This document shows positions 33,223 through 43,786 of a stretch of 64,000 nucleotides of DNA, piece by piece. Origin of the DNA: an uncultured Mycoplasmataceae bacterium. GTDB taxonomy: Bacteria > Bacillota_I > Bacilli_A > Mycoplasmatales > Mycoplasmoidaceae. How positions within the stretch are numbered: the first letter of the stretch is position 1; each line of letters begins with the position of its first letter. Under the pieces are notes generated by a model. The model had not been told where the DNA came from. It worked only from the letters and a program-made list of their open reading frames with translations, and searched no databases. Where the stretch lies: positions 1 to 64,000 of the forward strand of contig UQVX01000001.1 of NCBI GenBank assembly GCA_900544585.1, written 5' to 3'. The position numbers and the translations under genes were made by a program.

Positions 33223-33443
33223 TGAAAAAATTAACTGTTCAACAAAAAACCACCATTACTGGTGGTTATGCATGAGATAAAATTGCTTTAGGTTCAATTG
33301 CTACTAGTGTTACAGTTAGTTTAATTAGTAATGTTCTAAATATTATTAATTCAACTAAAACTAAAGTCATTAATGAAACAATGAGAACTAATCCAGCTAA
33401 AATTTATGGTGCCAACACAACATTAATTAGCAAGTTATTTTAA
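33222..33443 (+). CDS. Bacteriocin-like small peptide 2 with double-glycine leader
   Basis: 73 residues with one TGA-Trp. MKKLTVQQKTTITGG is a clear double-glycine leader, followed by a ~58-residue core that starts YAWDKIALGSIATSVTVSL and is rich in Ile, Val, Ser and Thr, with no cysteines. This is the classic layout of a two-component class II bacteriocin or pheromone partner exported by a C39 ABC protein. It overlaps peptide 1 by one base and the convergent kinase gene by 9 bases. No dedicated immunity gene is obvious unless the 124-residue membrane protein serves. Confidence 0.78.
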
Positions 33444-34328
33444 ATTATTTGCCATTAAAACAATTTGTTTTAGAGTTTTTAAACGATACTTTCAAATCTT
33501 GAAACTAAAACTATTTTCAAATGTTCAATTGTATGCATAACATAAACAAATAAAATACATGTAAAAGAATTGTTCATCAGGAATTCCTACTTGTTGAGCA
33601 ATTCTTTTTAATTGTTCATGACTAAATTCTGTTTCTCTACAAAAATTAGCAATATCTCAATATGGATGGTTAATTCTCGTCCATTCAAAATCAATGAAAA
33701 TAATTTCATTATCATTGATTAAAATGTTGTCTAAATTTAAATCATTGTGGGACAATACTCAATCTTTTTTATCTAATAAATTCAAATATTGGTTATAAAT
33801 TGATAAATATTTCTTTGGTACTTTTTTAGCAAGATTAACTTTATTGTAATCATGTTTGACAATAAAATCATCTTGAACTTTAATATGATGAAAATTAGTA
33901 ATTTTTTCATTTAACTTCAAAATAAAATCAGGAGTAATTTCTTTTTTTTCTAAGTTTCTTCCTTTTACTCATTTTTTAATGTAGTTGCCATATTGATCTA
34001 AATAAACATAATTACTTTTACCTAGTAATTCCAGGACTCTTTCTTCATTTTTTCGATCAACAATTTGATTGTTTTTTGCAAATCTTAATTGAAATTGACA
34101 ACCATCGTTCATTTCAATATAGAAGGATACATTAGTATATCCTAAATGGATTTTTTGAATTGTTTTAAGTTGGTCTAATTTATAATTAGACATATTCTTT
34201 AAAAAGAATTGCAAAGCAAATTTTTTTAAATCATTAGGTACTTTATAACTATAATGCCAGATTCATCATCCTAATAAACTAACTAATGTAATTGCTAGAA
34301 TAATTATTGCATATCACTTTGTGTCCAT
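33435..34328 (-). CDS. Membrane-anchored choline/ethanolamine kinase-like protein
   Basis: 297 residues when TGA-Trp codons are read through to ATG 34328. An N-terminal membrane helix (WYAIIILAITLVSLLGWWIW) precedes a LicA-type kinase: the N-lobe GYTNVSFYIEM corresponds to the nucleotide loop, and SHNDLNLDNILI (H194, D196, N201) and IIFIDFEW (the DFE-type metal site) are the Brenner and DFG-like motifs. It would phosphorylate choline or a related small molecule for lipid or glycolipid head groups. A membrane anchor is unusual for the family. The 3' end overlaps the bacteriocin-like peptide gene. Confidence 0.85.
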
Positions 34329-34371
34329 TATTAAACCTTAAAAATTATAGAATTATATATTATTTAATTTT

Positions 34372-35118
34372 ATGTCTAAGTTAATTAAAAATCTTGTTGT
34401 TTTCCCAGATTATATGGATGATATTAATCAACAATCATTGGTTTATAATCCATATTTTGATGAACAAAATTTATTTATTTTTAACCCAAATATTTTACAA
34501 AATTATCAAGACAAAATTACATTAGACACAATTGAAGAAATAGTTGTTAAATATTTATCAAATTTAAAAATTGATTTCCAACAAACTATAATTGTGGCTA
34601 AAGGTTTATTAGCTACAATTATTTGCAGAGTTAAAACAAATTTTAATTTCCAACAAACCATTTTAATTAACCCAATTTTTGCTGATGCTTTAATTAATCC
34701 TTACACTAGCAACAAACCAAGTTATAAATTAAACTTGAATCATGTTTGACAACAAACCTTAAAAGAGTATTATCAGGCAAATAAAATTTTTATTGATAAA
34801 CAAAGTTTAATTTTTATAGAACGTTACAAGTTCTACACCCAATACTGGGAATATCACACTAAAATTACTAGTCTTCTCAATGATTTTATTTACTTAAAAT
34901 CAATCAAAAACCAAGAAAAAAACTATAACCTAGAACAAACCATTGTTTTATTAGGAGCACATAATAAGGTTATTGATGTAAAGAAAACTAAAAATATTTT
35001 ACACAAAATGTTTCCTAAAACACTAGTTGTAGACTTCAATTTTTCTAGTCATCACCTAGAAATGGATGAACCACTAAAGTTACTGTGTTGATTAAAGATA
35101 TTTTTTAACGAGGATTAA
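34372..35118 (+). CDS. Hypothetical protein, weakly alpha/beta-hydrolase-like
   Basis: 248 residues with TGA-Trp codons; stop TAA 35116. No confident family. The order of elements is hydrolase-like: LKNLVVFPDYMDD, then a QQTIIVAKGLLATII strand-turn-helix where a nucleophile elbow would be, and a late TIVLLGAHNKVIDVKKT with SSHHLEMDEP near the end, where Asp and His of a triad usually sit. The G-x-S-x-G motif is not present, so activity is doubtful. It is divergent from the kinase gene with a 43-base gap and overlaps convergent gpsA by 14 bases. Confidence 0.6.
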
Positions 35119-36097
35119 ATCTTTTTCACACGGTTGCAACAAATTCATTGGCTGGATAATTTTCATAACAAACTTCATACAATGTTTGAAATAAAACACT
35201 AGGAATATTGTAAGTATCTAGGTAATATTTAATTAGTTTTAAAGTACGATATCCTTCAATTGTTTGTGAATTTAAATTTTCACTAGCAACTGTAAATCCT
35301 AATCTACCAATATCAATTCCAAATTGATAGTTTCTACTTTCATCACTTGTGCATGTTAAATAAATATCACCAACCCCATAGAAATCTAAAATTCTAATTT
35401 TTTCACAATTAGTAAGTTTTGCAACTAATGCTTGAATTTCATTTAAACCAATAATTAAATATGCAGCCTGTGTATTGATTGATGTACAATCTACACTTAA
35501 TAAACCTAATCCTAAAGCTAGGGAATTTTTAAAAGATGAAACTAGTGATGCAGTGTATTCATCATCAAAATAAACTAATTTAAAATATTCATTATTAAAT
35601 AATTTTTCAATAGCTTTAATTTCAACTAGATTTTTTCCCACAATATTGACAATGGTTTTGTGTTGTGCAACTATTTCACTAGCAAAGGATGGACCAACCA
35701 TTAAGTAATAATCCTTTACCAATTTGTTTTGTAAAAAAAGTTCTGACCACATTGAACAGTCATGAGGATTTAATCCTTTGGCTGTATTTATAACAATCAT
35801 ATTAGATTTTAAATACGGTTGAATGCTGACAAAAATGTCATTAATTGCAATACTAGGTACACACAAAACAATAATGTCAATTGGTTGATGATTAAATGCT
35901 TCATTGTAGTCGCTATAGCACTTGTGAGGTGGTGTTAATTTTGTGTTTACAAAAGCACTATGCTTACCTTGCATCAATTCTTGACCTGCACTCGGATTTT
36001 TAGAGTACATAAAAACATTACAATTTTTATTGTGCAAAAGGACTTGACTAATTGCTACTCCAAAAGCTCCATTACCAATAATTAACACATTTTTCAT
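35105..36097 (-). CDS. gpsA: Glycerol-3-phosphate dehydrogenase [NAD(P)+]
   Basis: 330 residues; the TGA at 35126 is Trp, and the true stop TAA 35105-35107 adds WKRFNPR. It interconverts dihydroxyacetone phosphate and sn-glycerol-3-phosphate for phospholipid synthesis. The dinucleotide fold starts IIGNGAFGVAISQVL; VINTAKGLNP, VGPSFASEI, the catalytic SFKNSLALGLGL region and GVGDIYLTCTS are family marks. The start overlaps the der stop (TAATG), as in many Firmicutes where der and gpsA are adjacent. Confidence 0.95.
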
Positions 36098-37410
36098 TAT
36101 TCACCTTTTGTTTTTCAATATAAAGTAATTGGTACAATTTCTAAACCAAATGCTATTCTAATTTGATTTTCCATATATCTAGCATAACTGAAATGTAAAT
36201 ATTTACTATCATTACAAAATAACACAAAAGTGGGAATTTGACTTTGCACTTGAGTGGCATAATTAATCCTTATTCTGCCCCCTTTAAATAAAGGTGCTTC
36301 TTGCATCATTTGAGCTTTTAAAATCACATCATTTAAGATTGATGTTGCAATTTTAATTGTTGCTTGTTGTTTGATCTTTTGGATTGTGTCAAAAATCGTA
36401 CTCATTCTTTTCTTGTCTATGGCACTAATAAAAACAATTGGCGCTCAAGAAAGATACTTAAATTGTGAGCGGATTTTTTTTGTTATCTCACTCATTGTGT
36501 GACTATTCTTTTCGATTTTATCTCACTTATTTACCACAATGATAGTCGGAATATTAGCAGCATGTGCTAATCCACCAATAACCTCATCTTGTTCAGTGAA
36601 ACCAGTTGCAACATCAATCGTCAATAAGATACATTGTGAACGTTTAATTGCTTTTTGCGCTCTTAAGACAGAATATTTTTCAACATTTGTTACAATTTTA
36701 CCTTTTCTTCTAATGCCTGCTGTATCAATGATTTTAAATTCTTCCTGATGATATTTGAAATTGGTATCAATGCTATCACGAGTACTACCAGCAATATCAC
36801 TAACAATTACACGATTTTGGTTCACAATACTATTAAATAATGTTGATTTCCCAACATTAGGTTTTCCAATGATGCAAAAGCAATAACTTGCATCATTTTT
36901 ATCTAATGGTTTTAGTTGGTTTATATCTTTAATTACTTCATCTAATAGGTCACCAACACCAATTCCATGGGCTGCAGAAATAAAATATGGCTTACCAAAC
37001 CCTAAGTTATAAAATTGGTTCATTTCATCAAAACCAATTTTCTTTTCTGCTTTATTAACACACAAAATTATTTTTTTATTTTTTGCATATTTTTTTAGTG
37101 TTTTTGCAACAAAAAAATCACTTTCTTCTATTCCATTTAAATATGAAACTAAAAAAATTATGACTTGAGCTTCATCAATTGCAAAATTAACTTGTTCATT
37201 AATGTTGGTTTGAAAATCAACATTAGAGTTTTCTAAACCACCAGTATCAATTATTTCAAATTTTCTAGTTAATCATTCTGATTCATCATAAATTCGGTCT
37301 CTAGTTACCCCAGGAGCATCATCAACAATTGCTTTATTTTTTCCAATAATACGGTTAAACAAAGTTGATTTTCCAACATTAGGTTTGCCTACAATTGCAA
37401 CTGTTAACAT
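36097..37410 (-). CDS. der: Ribosome biogenesis GTPase Der (EngA)
   Basis: 437 residues, full length, with several TGA-Trp codons; the tail ends WKTKGE. Two tandem GTPase domains are visible. The first has VGKPNVGKSTLFNRI, the switch DAPGVTRD and IDTGGLEN. The second has IGKPNVGKSTLFNSI, SDIAGSTRDSID and IDTAGIRRKG. A KH-like domain ends the protein. It acts in 50S subunit maturation. It is translationally coupled to gpsA. Confidence 0.97.
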
Positions 37411-37452
37411 GTTAACCTCTATCGACGACGATATAGGTTATTTTACAAAAAA

Positions 37453-37842
37453 TTAATTAATTTTTAGTGAATAAAAAGTTTGTTCAATTTCATGTCACTG
37501 AGCTTTAACAAAAATTAAATCATATAACTTATGGCATGCAATTTTTCTTTTAATAAAAAATGTACTTTGACTACAATTACATTCTGAATAATGAACTTTA
37601 TCAAGAAAAGACATTTTAAGAATGCCTCTTTCCTCTTTACTTAACTGTCTCATTGCAGCATCAACTAGTTTAATAAAATCACTAATTTTTTCCACTCTTT
37701 CATCATCAAGTTGCAAGTGAGATTTTCTTAATAAGTCTTGATTTTCTAATTTAAATTTATAGTTTTTATAAATTTCAAATACTTGTTTTATGGCTTTATA
37801 AATTTTTAAATTTGATTTTAAATTTTGTTGCATTTTTCTCAC
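37453..37842 (-). CDS. Hypothetical protein, sigma-region-4/HTH-like
   Basis: 129 residues; the TGA at 37495 is Trp and the tail WHEIEQTFYSLKIN ends at TAA 37453. The first half is a basic helix-rich region. The second half, RQLSKEERGILKMSFLD followed by YSECNCSQSTFFIKRKIA, resembles the helix-turn-helix of sigma region 4 or ArpU-type phage regulators. Similar small proteins of unknown role exist in mycoplasmas (possibly the MG284/MPN403 group; not verified). It lies 42 bases upstream of der on the same strand and diverges from the ComEC-like gene. Confidence 0.6.
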
Positions 37843-37989
37843 CTAAAATACTTTAGTTTATGTTTTTACAAAAAAATATTTAAAACAAATATTCAAAATA
37901 AAATTATGTTTTTTTTACATTTTTTTTATTAAAAAATTACTGTCTTTTTATTCTAGTAACTTTTTAAACAAATTCATTAATTTTAGTTG

Positions 37990-39120
37990 ATGAAATATTG
38001 TGCAAAAATAAATAATTTTAATTTAGATGTTCTAGATTTATTTCTCGTTTTTATCGGGATCTTAATTCTAGGTAATGTGATTATTAATTATCAGCCAATC
38101 TACCTGATTGCTTTTATTGTTATTTTGGCATTTATTGCTTTTAATACTAATTCATGACAAAAGTATGTATTAATATTTTTGATTTGATTAGTATATTGTT
38201 TGCTATTGGTTTTCTTAAAAATTGAATTATCAATCAAGCAATTGAATAATTTTATTAACCAAATTAACCCTAATTTTTATTCGTTCAGAAATAAAGCAAT
38301 CAACTATTTAAATAGCATATACAGCAATTCAACTAGTCAATATATTAACCTTTTATTATTCAATAATAAAGGTAATAATCCAGTTTATGAATTAACTAAA
38401 CAACTATCAATTACTCATTTAATAGTTGTTAGTGGATTACATATCAATGTGCTACTTTTTATTTTTAATAAAACGATCTTTTTAAAAGTGAAAAATCACT
38501 ATTACCAATCAACATTTCAAGTTATATTTTGTTTTATTTGTAGTTATTTCTTGGCATATAGTATTAGTATTTTAAGAATCACTATTAATGGTATTATTAA
38601 GTTGCTTTTTAATAAATGTGATAGCAAGAAAATTAATTGTTACTCAGGAATGATTATTTTATTGTTTCTAAAAAATGAAGTAACAAGTTATGGGTTTTTA
38701 ATGTCATATTTATGTAGTATTGGGATTTGTATTTTAGCTTTTTACATTAGCAATAAATTAACTTTAACAATTGTTATCAATGGGTTTTGCATTTTAATAA
38801 CCCTACCATTTGTGATAAAAATGAATGGTAAAATTAACATTTTTTCATTCTTTTATAACTATATGTTCGCTTGTTTAATCATATTTGATTACTTGTGATT
38901 TTTAATTTTTGCATGATTTAAACCATTCATTGTAATTAACAATTATTTAACTAAATCAATGATCGATTTAATGCATATCAATCTTGATCTTGCTGTTTTT
39001 ATTGTGGCAAAACCATGAAAAACAACCATTACTGCAGTTTATTACACGACATTTTTGTTTATTTTTTCCAGCTATACAAATTACAAAATGAATAATTTTG
39101 TGTACAAAAATGTTTTTTAG
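37990..39120 (+). CDS. ComEC/Rec2-like membrane protein (channel domain only)
   Basis: 376 residues with TGA-Trp codons. It has about nine hydrophobic segments and the family core THLIVVSGLHINVLLF (typical HL-x-x-VSGLH) around residues 145-160, followed by LRITINGIIK. ComEC forms the inner-membrane pore for DNA uptake. Here the N-terminal OB part is minimal and the C-terminal metallo-beta-lactamase-like nuclease domain is missing, as in other mycoplasma versions. No other competence gene is in the window. The mraZ operator starts 17 bases after its stop. Confidence 0.82.
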
Positions 39121-39137
39121 TGTATCATTATATTGTA

Positions 39138-39167
39138 TTTGTGTTAGAAAGTGGGGAATAGTGGTAG
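39138..39167 (+). promoter_or_regulatory. MraZ operator: three 10-base direct repeats
   Basis: TTTGTGTTAG, AAAGTGGGGA and ATAGTGGTAG stand head to tail with GTG at exactly 10-base spacing (39141, 39151, 39161) and end against the mraZ ATG. This matches the published Mollicutes MraZ site (repeated AAAGTG[T/G] boxes), so autoregulation of mraZ-rsmH is expected. A TATATTG-type -10 lies just upstream (39130-39136), and no Shine-Dalgarno is present. Confidence 0.8.
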
Positions 39168-39599
39168 ATGTTTCTAGGAACATTTGAGCATTCAATTGAT
39201 CCAAAAAATCGTTTAACTCTTCCCGCTGTATGACGTAAATTGTTAGATGACAAAGTGATAATTTCTATCTCTTCAGATAATTGCATCGAGATAAGAACAA
39301 TTGAAGCCTACAAAGCTTACACAGATACACTTTTGAAGTTGGATACCAAGAAAGAAATGAACCGTCGAATTCAAAGAACAATTTTTTCAAACAGTTCAGA
39401 AATTCAGATTGACAGTGCAAATCGTATCTTGTTACCAGCATCATTGATTAATTTAGCTAAGATTAAGAAATCAGTTGTAATGTTCGGTGTGGTTGATAAG
39501 ATTGAAATTTGAAACCTAGATGAATACACAAGTGAAAAACGAAGTAGTGATGTTAAAAATTTGAATCAGGAATTAGAAGGCTTGAGTTCAAATGAGTAG
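39168..39599 (+). CDS. mraZ: Transcriptional regulator MraZ
   Basis: 143 residues with two TGA-Trp codons. The protein shows two AbrB-like halves with the family signature DPKNRLTLPAVWRK and its second-half counterpart DSANRILLPASLI. MraZ forms ring-shaped oligomers that bind repeated GTG boxes upstream of its own gene; such boxes are present. It overlaps rsmH by 8 bases. Confidence 0.95.
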
Positions 39600-40524
39600 T
39601 AACGCTCATAAATCTGTAATGCTAGAAGCTTGTATAGATAATTTAGATATTCAAGCAAATGGGTGCTATATAGATATGACACTTGGTCGTGGTGGACATA
39701 CAGACCTTATCCTTAAGAAATTAGGACCACAAGGTTGTGTCATAGGAATCGATCAAGATCAAACAGCCATTGATTATTGCATTAAAAAATTCATTTCAGA
39801 CAAAAGAGTTACTATAATTAAAAACAATTTTTGTAATGTTCAGTCAATCTTACGTGGTTTAAAAATAAATCATGTGCAAGGAATTTTGATGGATTTAGGT
39901 GTTTCTAGTCCTCAACTTGATAATCCTGATCGTGGTTTTAGTTACCACAATGATGGTCCGCTTGATATGCGGATGGACCAAACACAATCTTTAACAGCAC
40001 AAACAATTGTTAACACTTATTCATTAAAAGAATTGTGCACAATATTTAGAAATTATGGCGAAATCAAAAACCCATTATCTGTTTCTAGTGCTATTATTAG
40101 GTATCGAACAAAATTTGGGTCAATCACTAGTACACTACAATTAGTGGAAATAATCAAGGCAGCATTACCTAAGAAAGAATTGTCAAAAACTAAGCATTTT
40201 GCTCGCTGCTATTTTCAGGCGTTGAGAATTGCAGTAAATGATGAGTTGAATATTTTAAAAAAAAGCATTGAGTTAGCTGCTCAATGCTTAGACAAAAATG
40301 GTCGACTTGCAATAATTACATTTCACTCACTTGAGGATAAAATCGTGATCAAAGCATTCTCAGAGTTGAGTAAAAATAAATTACCGAAAGAAATACCTAT
40401 TAATGATTCATTAGGTCAAGAATTTAAAATATTAAATATTCGGCCAATTATTCCTGATTCTGATGAATTAATTGATAATCATCGCGCAAGATCATCTCGG
40501 TTACGTATTTTGATGAAATGTTAG
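39592..40524 (+). CDS. rsmH: 16S rRNA (cytosine-1402-N4)-methyltransferase
   Basis: 310 residues, normal size. It methylates N4 of C1402 in the 16S rRNA decoding site using SAM. Marks are SVMLEACIDNL at the N-terminus, DMTLGRGGHTDLIL (SAM motif I), MDLGVSSPQLDNPDRGFSY, PLDMRMDQ, and ITFHSLEDKIVIKAF. It follows mraZ as in the dcw cluster, but no ftsA, ftsZ or other dcw gene comes after it; a strong hairpin and then a permease follow. Confidence 0.97.
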   Translation: MSSNAHKSVMLEACIDNLDIQANGCYIDMTLGRGGHTDLILKKLGPQGCVIGIDQDQTAIDYCIKKFISDKRVTIIKNNFCNVQSILRGLKINHVQGILMDLGVSSPQLDNPDRGFSYHNDGPLDMRMDQTQSLTAQTIVNTYSLKELCTIFRNYGEIKNPLSVSSAIIRYRTKFGSITSTLQLVEIIKAALPKKELSKTKHFARCYFQALRIAVNDELNILKKSIELAAQCLDKNGRLAIITFHSLEDKIVIKAFSELSKNKLPKEIPINDSLGQEFKILNIRPIIPDSDELIDNHRARSSRLRILMKC

Positions 40525-40686
40525 AATTGTTCATTTTAGTAATCTTTGATCTAGTTTACTAAACCATTAATAAAATTAAAATTAATCATAGCATTATGAA
40601 TTGCACATTTAAGAAACAAATAAAAATACAGAGAATACATTTATTTAGTTTTTAGCAATGTTTGATTTATGTAATGTGGAAAGAAA

Positions 40687-40737
40687 ATCCTCCAAACTTC
40701 AGTTTCCGATATGAAGATTGGAGGATTTTTTTTATAC
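40687..40737 (+). terminator. Strong terminator after mraZ-rsmH
   Basis: AAATCCTCCAAACTTCA pairs with TGAAGATTGGAGGATTT across a ~9-base loop (one bulge), followed by a run of eight T. It is the most stable-looking hairpin in the window and lies 165 bases after rsmH. The rest of 40525-40907 shows no gene, only the promoter of the permease. Confidence 0.85.
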
Positions 40738-40834
40738 AAATAATTGCATATTTAAGAACAACAATATTGATTATACATAAATTTTATGAAAAACTTGAAT
40801 TAATTTCTTTTCCATAACACAGCAATTTATAAAG

Positions 40835-40840
40835 TATAAT
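40835..40840 (+). promoter_or_regulatory. Promoter -10 of the permease gene
   Basis: Consensus TATAAT, 67 bases upstream of the permease ATG, within AAAGTATAATGATAG. The -35 is not obvious. A perfect AAAGGAGGT ribosome site follows at 40893-40901. Confidence 0.6.
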
Positions 40841-40907
40841 GATAGAGTGTGTTTTCTGAGTAGCATTCACTTATTTACTCAAATTTAAAAGTAAAGGAGG
40901 TAAATAA

Positions 40908-42755
40908 ATGACTAAAGAAAACGCGTTACAAAAACAAAAACGTGAAGCAGAAAATAATTTTGCTAATGCCCCACTAAAGAAAAAAATTAGCTTCTTTTCA
41001 TCAATTATTATTGTAATTGGTGCTGTAATGGGGGCAGGAATGTTCTTCAAAGCAAAAACAGTTCTTGACAATTCCCAAGGGTCAATTTTGTTTTCTGTTT
41101 TTTCATGACTGTTAACTGTAGTTGCAGTCATTCTTATGGCTTTAGCTTTGATTGAAATTGCAAGTGCTAGAAATGATAATTTGTCGATCATTGGTTGATG
41201 TCAGACATTTAATAGTCGGGTAGTTTATAAAGCATGTAAAAACTTTATGTCTTACTTGTATATTCCATTGACATACTTCTTTTTGCCCCTATATTTTATT
41301 CAATCCATTCAAGATGGGGTTGCTGCAGTTGCTGGCGGAAGCGCCACAATCGGTCCTGCTAGTGTTGATTGATTAATTGTCACAATCATTACCATTGCTG
41401 TATCATCATATTTTATTGTTGTTTGTGGATTTTCATCAAGAATTGGGAATATTCAAAATTATGTAATTACTGCATTTAATTTTGTACCGGTTTTTATTGC
41501 TATTATTGTAAGTTTCATAGGTGTGGCACAAATTGGTGGCATTGCTGGCGGACAAGCTGGCTTGGATAATAATTTAATTAGTCAAATCAAATTTGATCCT
41601 ATTCAATTTGTACCAAGTAGTACAGCTAATCCAGATAAACTATATACGTTTCAAATGATGAGTCCTGGTTTTGGGCTATTCATTGGTGTTGGAGCAATTT
41701 TCTTTGCATATGATGGTTTTTATGTCACGGCTGGTATTCAATCAGAAATGAAAGAACCTAAGAAAACACCTTATGCTTTATTATATGGACTATTAGCAAT
41801 TACAGTTGTTTATTTGCTAGTTGCTATTGCAATGTCATTAGGATCAACAGATGGGGCTCCTAGTGGGATGAAATGAATTTTTGAAAAAAACAATATTATG
41901 CCACTTTATGCTGTTTTTCAAATTTTAATTGGTGTGGGAGTGTTAAGTATTTTAAATGGTTTTGGATTATGAAGCTCAAGATTTTATGAAGATTTAATTA
42001 AAGCAAATGAACTGCCATTTAGTACAAAATTTATTAACAAACTTAATCAACATCGTCCAAGAGTTGGAATTGCCTATAGTTTAGTTATTACATTACCAAT
42101 AATTTTCATTTTCTGTACTATTGGCGGACTAGCATATGTTAATAGTGGCGACTATGATAGTGTAGTATTTGGTGCCAACTTAACAAGAATGTATTCATTT
42201 GGTGATTTAATGGGTACTTGAGCATCAGTTGGTGCATTTACATTTATCTTATTACCAATTTTTGGTGCACTTAGAAACCGTAGAACTAATGATGTTTATG
42301 TCGAAAAAACTAAAGTGTTAATTCCAAGTGGAATTGGTTGCATTATTATTATGGTGCCAGCAATCTTTATTACTTATTTTGCTCCCATTGCAGATGTATT
42401 ATTGTTGTTTAGGATTCCAACAACTAACACACCTAACTATAACTATTTGATTGACATCTTAATTCCAAGAATAATGCTTGTGATTGTTTTAATACTATAT
42501 ATAGCAGGATCATTTCTTCCTACTAATGTTGAAGACTATTTTCTTACCAAAAAATATGGAAGTATCCAGAATGGTGAAGGGGCTAAATTAGAAGCAATTG
42601 CCAAGGCTACTAATCAACCTCTGAATACAGTAATATTTAATACTTTAGAACAAACAAAAAGATGAAAATTAAACGATTGAGAAAAAAATGTGCTTGGTCG
42701 AGATGAATTAACTGACTCTGAAATTCAAAAAATTATTGCTAAAGAGCATCAATAA
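40908..42755 (+). CDS. APC-superfamily amino acid permease
   Basis: 615 residues read through numerous TGA-Trp codons, with about 12-14 hydrophobic segments. TM1 contains the helix break GAVMGAGMFFKAKTVL, equivalent to the substrate-binding G(S/A)G motif of APC transporters, and TM6 has FFAYDGFYVTAG, where FxxYDGF is typical. A ~70-residue polar C-terminal tail ends in EHQ. The substrate is unknown; relatives carry amino acids or peptides. It has its own promoter and ribosome site, and its terminator lies inside the 3' end of convergent nfo. Confidence 0.88.
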
Positions 42756-42759
42756 AAAA

Positions 42760-43683
42760 TTATTTTTTATTGTTTTCTAAAATGGTTTGTTTAAAATCAA
42801 ACCATTTTTTTTCTTTTAACATCTCAATTTCATATGAGTAGGGTGGATAACTACTTTTTTTATTTTCCTCACAAACAATATATGGAGTTTCGAGAATTTT
42901 AGGAATGCCATCTAATTTTGGATGTCAAGCAATATAACATAGTGTTTCAAATCCAACATAGCCATAACCTAAATTTTCATGACGATCTTTATGAGCATTT
43001 AAAGGATTTTTTGAATCATTTAAATGAACAACTTTAATCTTATCTATGCCAATGGTTGCATCAAATTCTGTGATGAATTCATCAAATTCTGACATTTTAT
43101 AACCAGCATCATTGAGGTGGCAAGTATCAATGCACACTCCAAGATTATGTGTTTTATGTACTCTAGAAAAAATTGCTTGGATTTCAGATAGTTTGCTACA
43201 AACCTCTGATCCCTTACCAGCCATTGTTTCTAAACAAATAATTACTTTAGTTTCTAATTTATCTAAAACAAAATTTAATCCATCAATAATTTGTTGTATT
43301 CCTATTTCTAATGGTTGATTTAATTTGCTACCTGGATGTAAAACAAGAAGACTAATACCTAATTCTTCACATCTTTTGATTTCCTGAGTTAAAAAATCAA
43401 CAGCTAAAACTCTTGTTTCTGGTTTTTCAGAACAAAGATTAATGATGTATGGCGCATGGACCACAAGATTATCAAGACAAACATTATTTAATTTCAACAG
43501 TTCTTGAGCTTGTCTAATATTATTTATATCTAGTGGTTTACGAATTGTATTTTGTGGTGCACCTGTGTAAACCATTAGGGTATTTGCGCCATAACTTAAT
43601 GCTTCTTTTACACTGCCTACAAAAAAATCTGGTGCACTAAACGCCACATGGCTTCCTAAAATAAACTTGTAATTTTGTGACAT
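42760..43683 (-). CDS. nfo: Endonuclease IV (apurinic/apyrimidinic)
   Basis: 307 residues. The TGA at 42925 is Trp, so the protein continues for ~55 residues to TAA 42760; the continuation contains IPKILETPYI, the conserved ETP motif. It incises DNA 5' to abasic sites with three Zn ions. Motifs include GSHVAFSA, VVHAPYIINL, LVLHPGS, CLETMAGKGSE, GVCIDTCHLNDAGY, VVHLNDSKNP and HKDRHENLGYG. The C-terminal coding sequence contains the hairpin that terminates the opposite permease gene. Confidence 0.95.
42779..42813 (+). terminator. Permease terminator embedded in nfo
   Basis: AAATGGTTTG pairs with CAAACCATTT around an eight-base loop and is followed by eight T on the plus strand, 24 bases after the permease stop. 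The same bases encode WFDFKQT of Nfo on the minus strand. Confidence 0.8.
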
Positions 43684-43786
43684 ATAAACCTATAAACTCG
43701 CTAGAAAAAAAATAAATTATTTCAATTATATAAAGTTATCCTTTTTCTTTAAATTAAAAATCAGATTTAGATTTAAGGAGATAAGA

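Noticed and set aside
40525..40907. Riboswitch or T-box upstream of the permease
   Set aside because: The strong hairpin looks like an ordinary terminator for rsmH, and a separate TATAAT promoter lies downstream of it; no T-box or known aptamer motif was seen.
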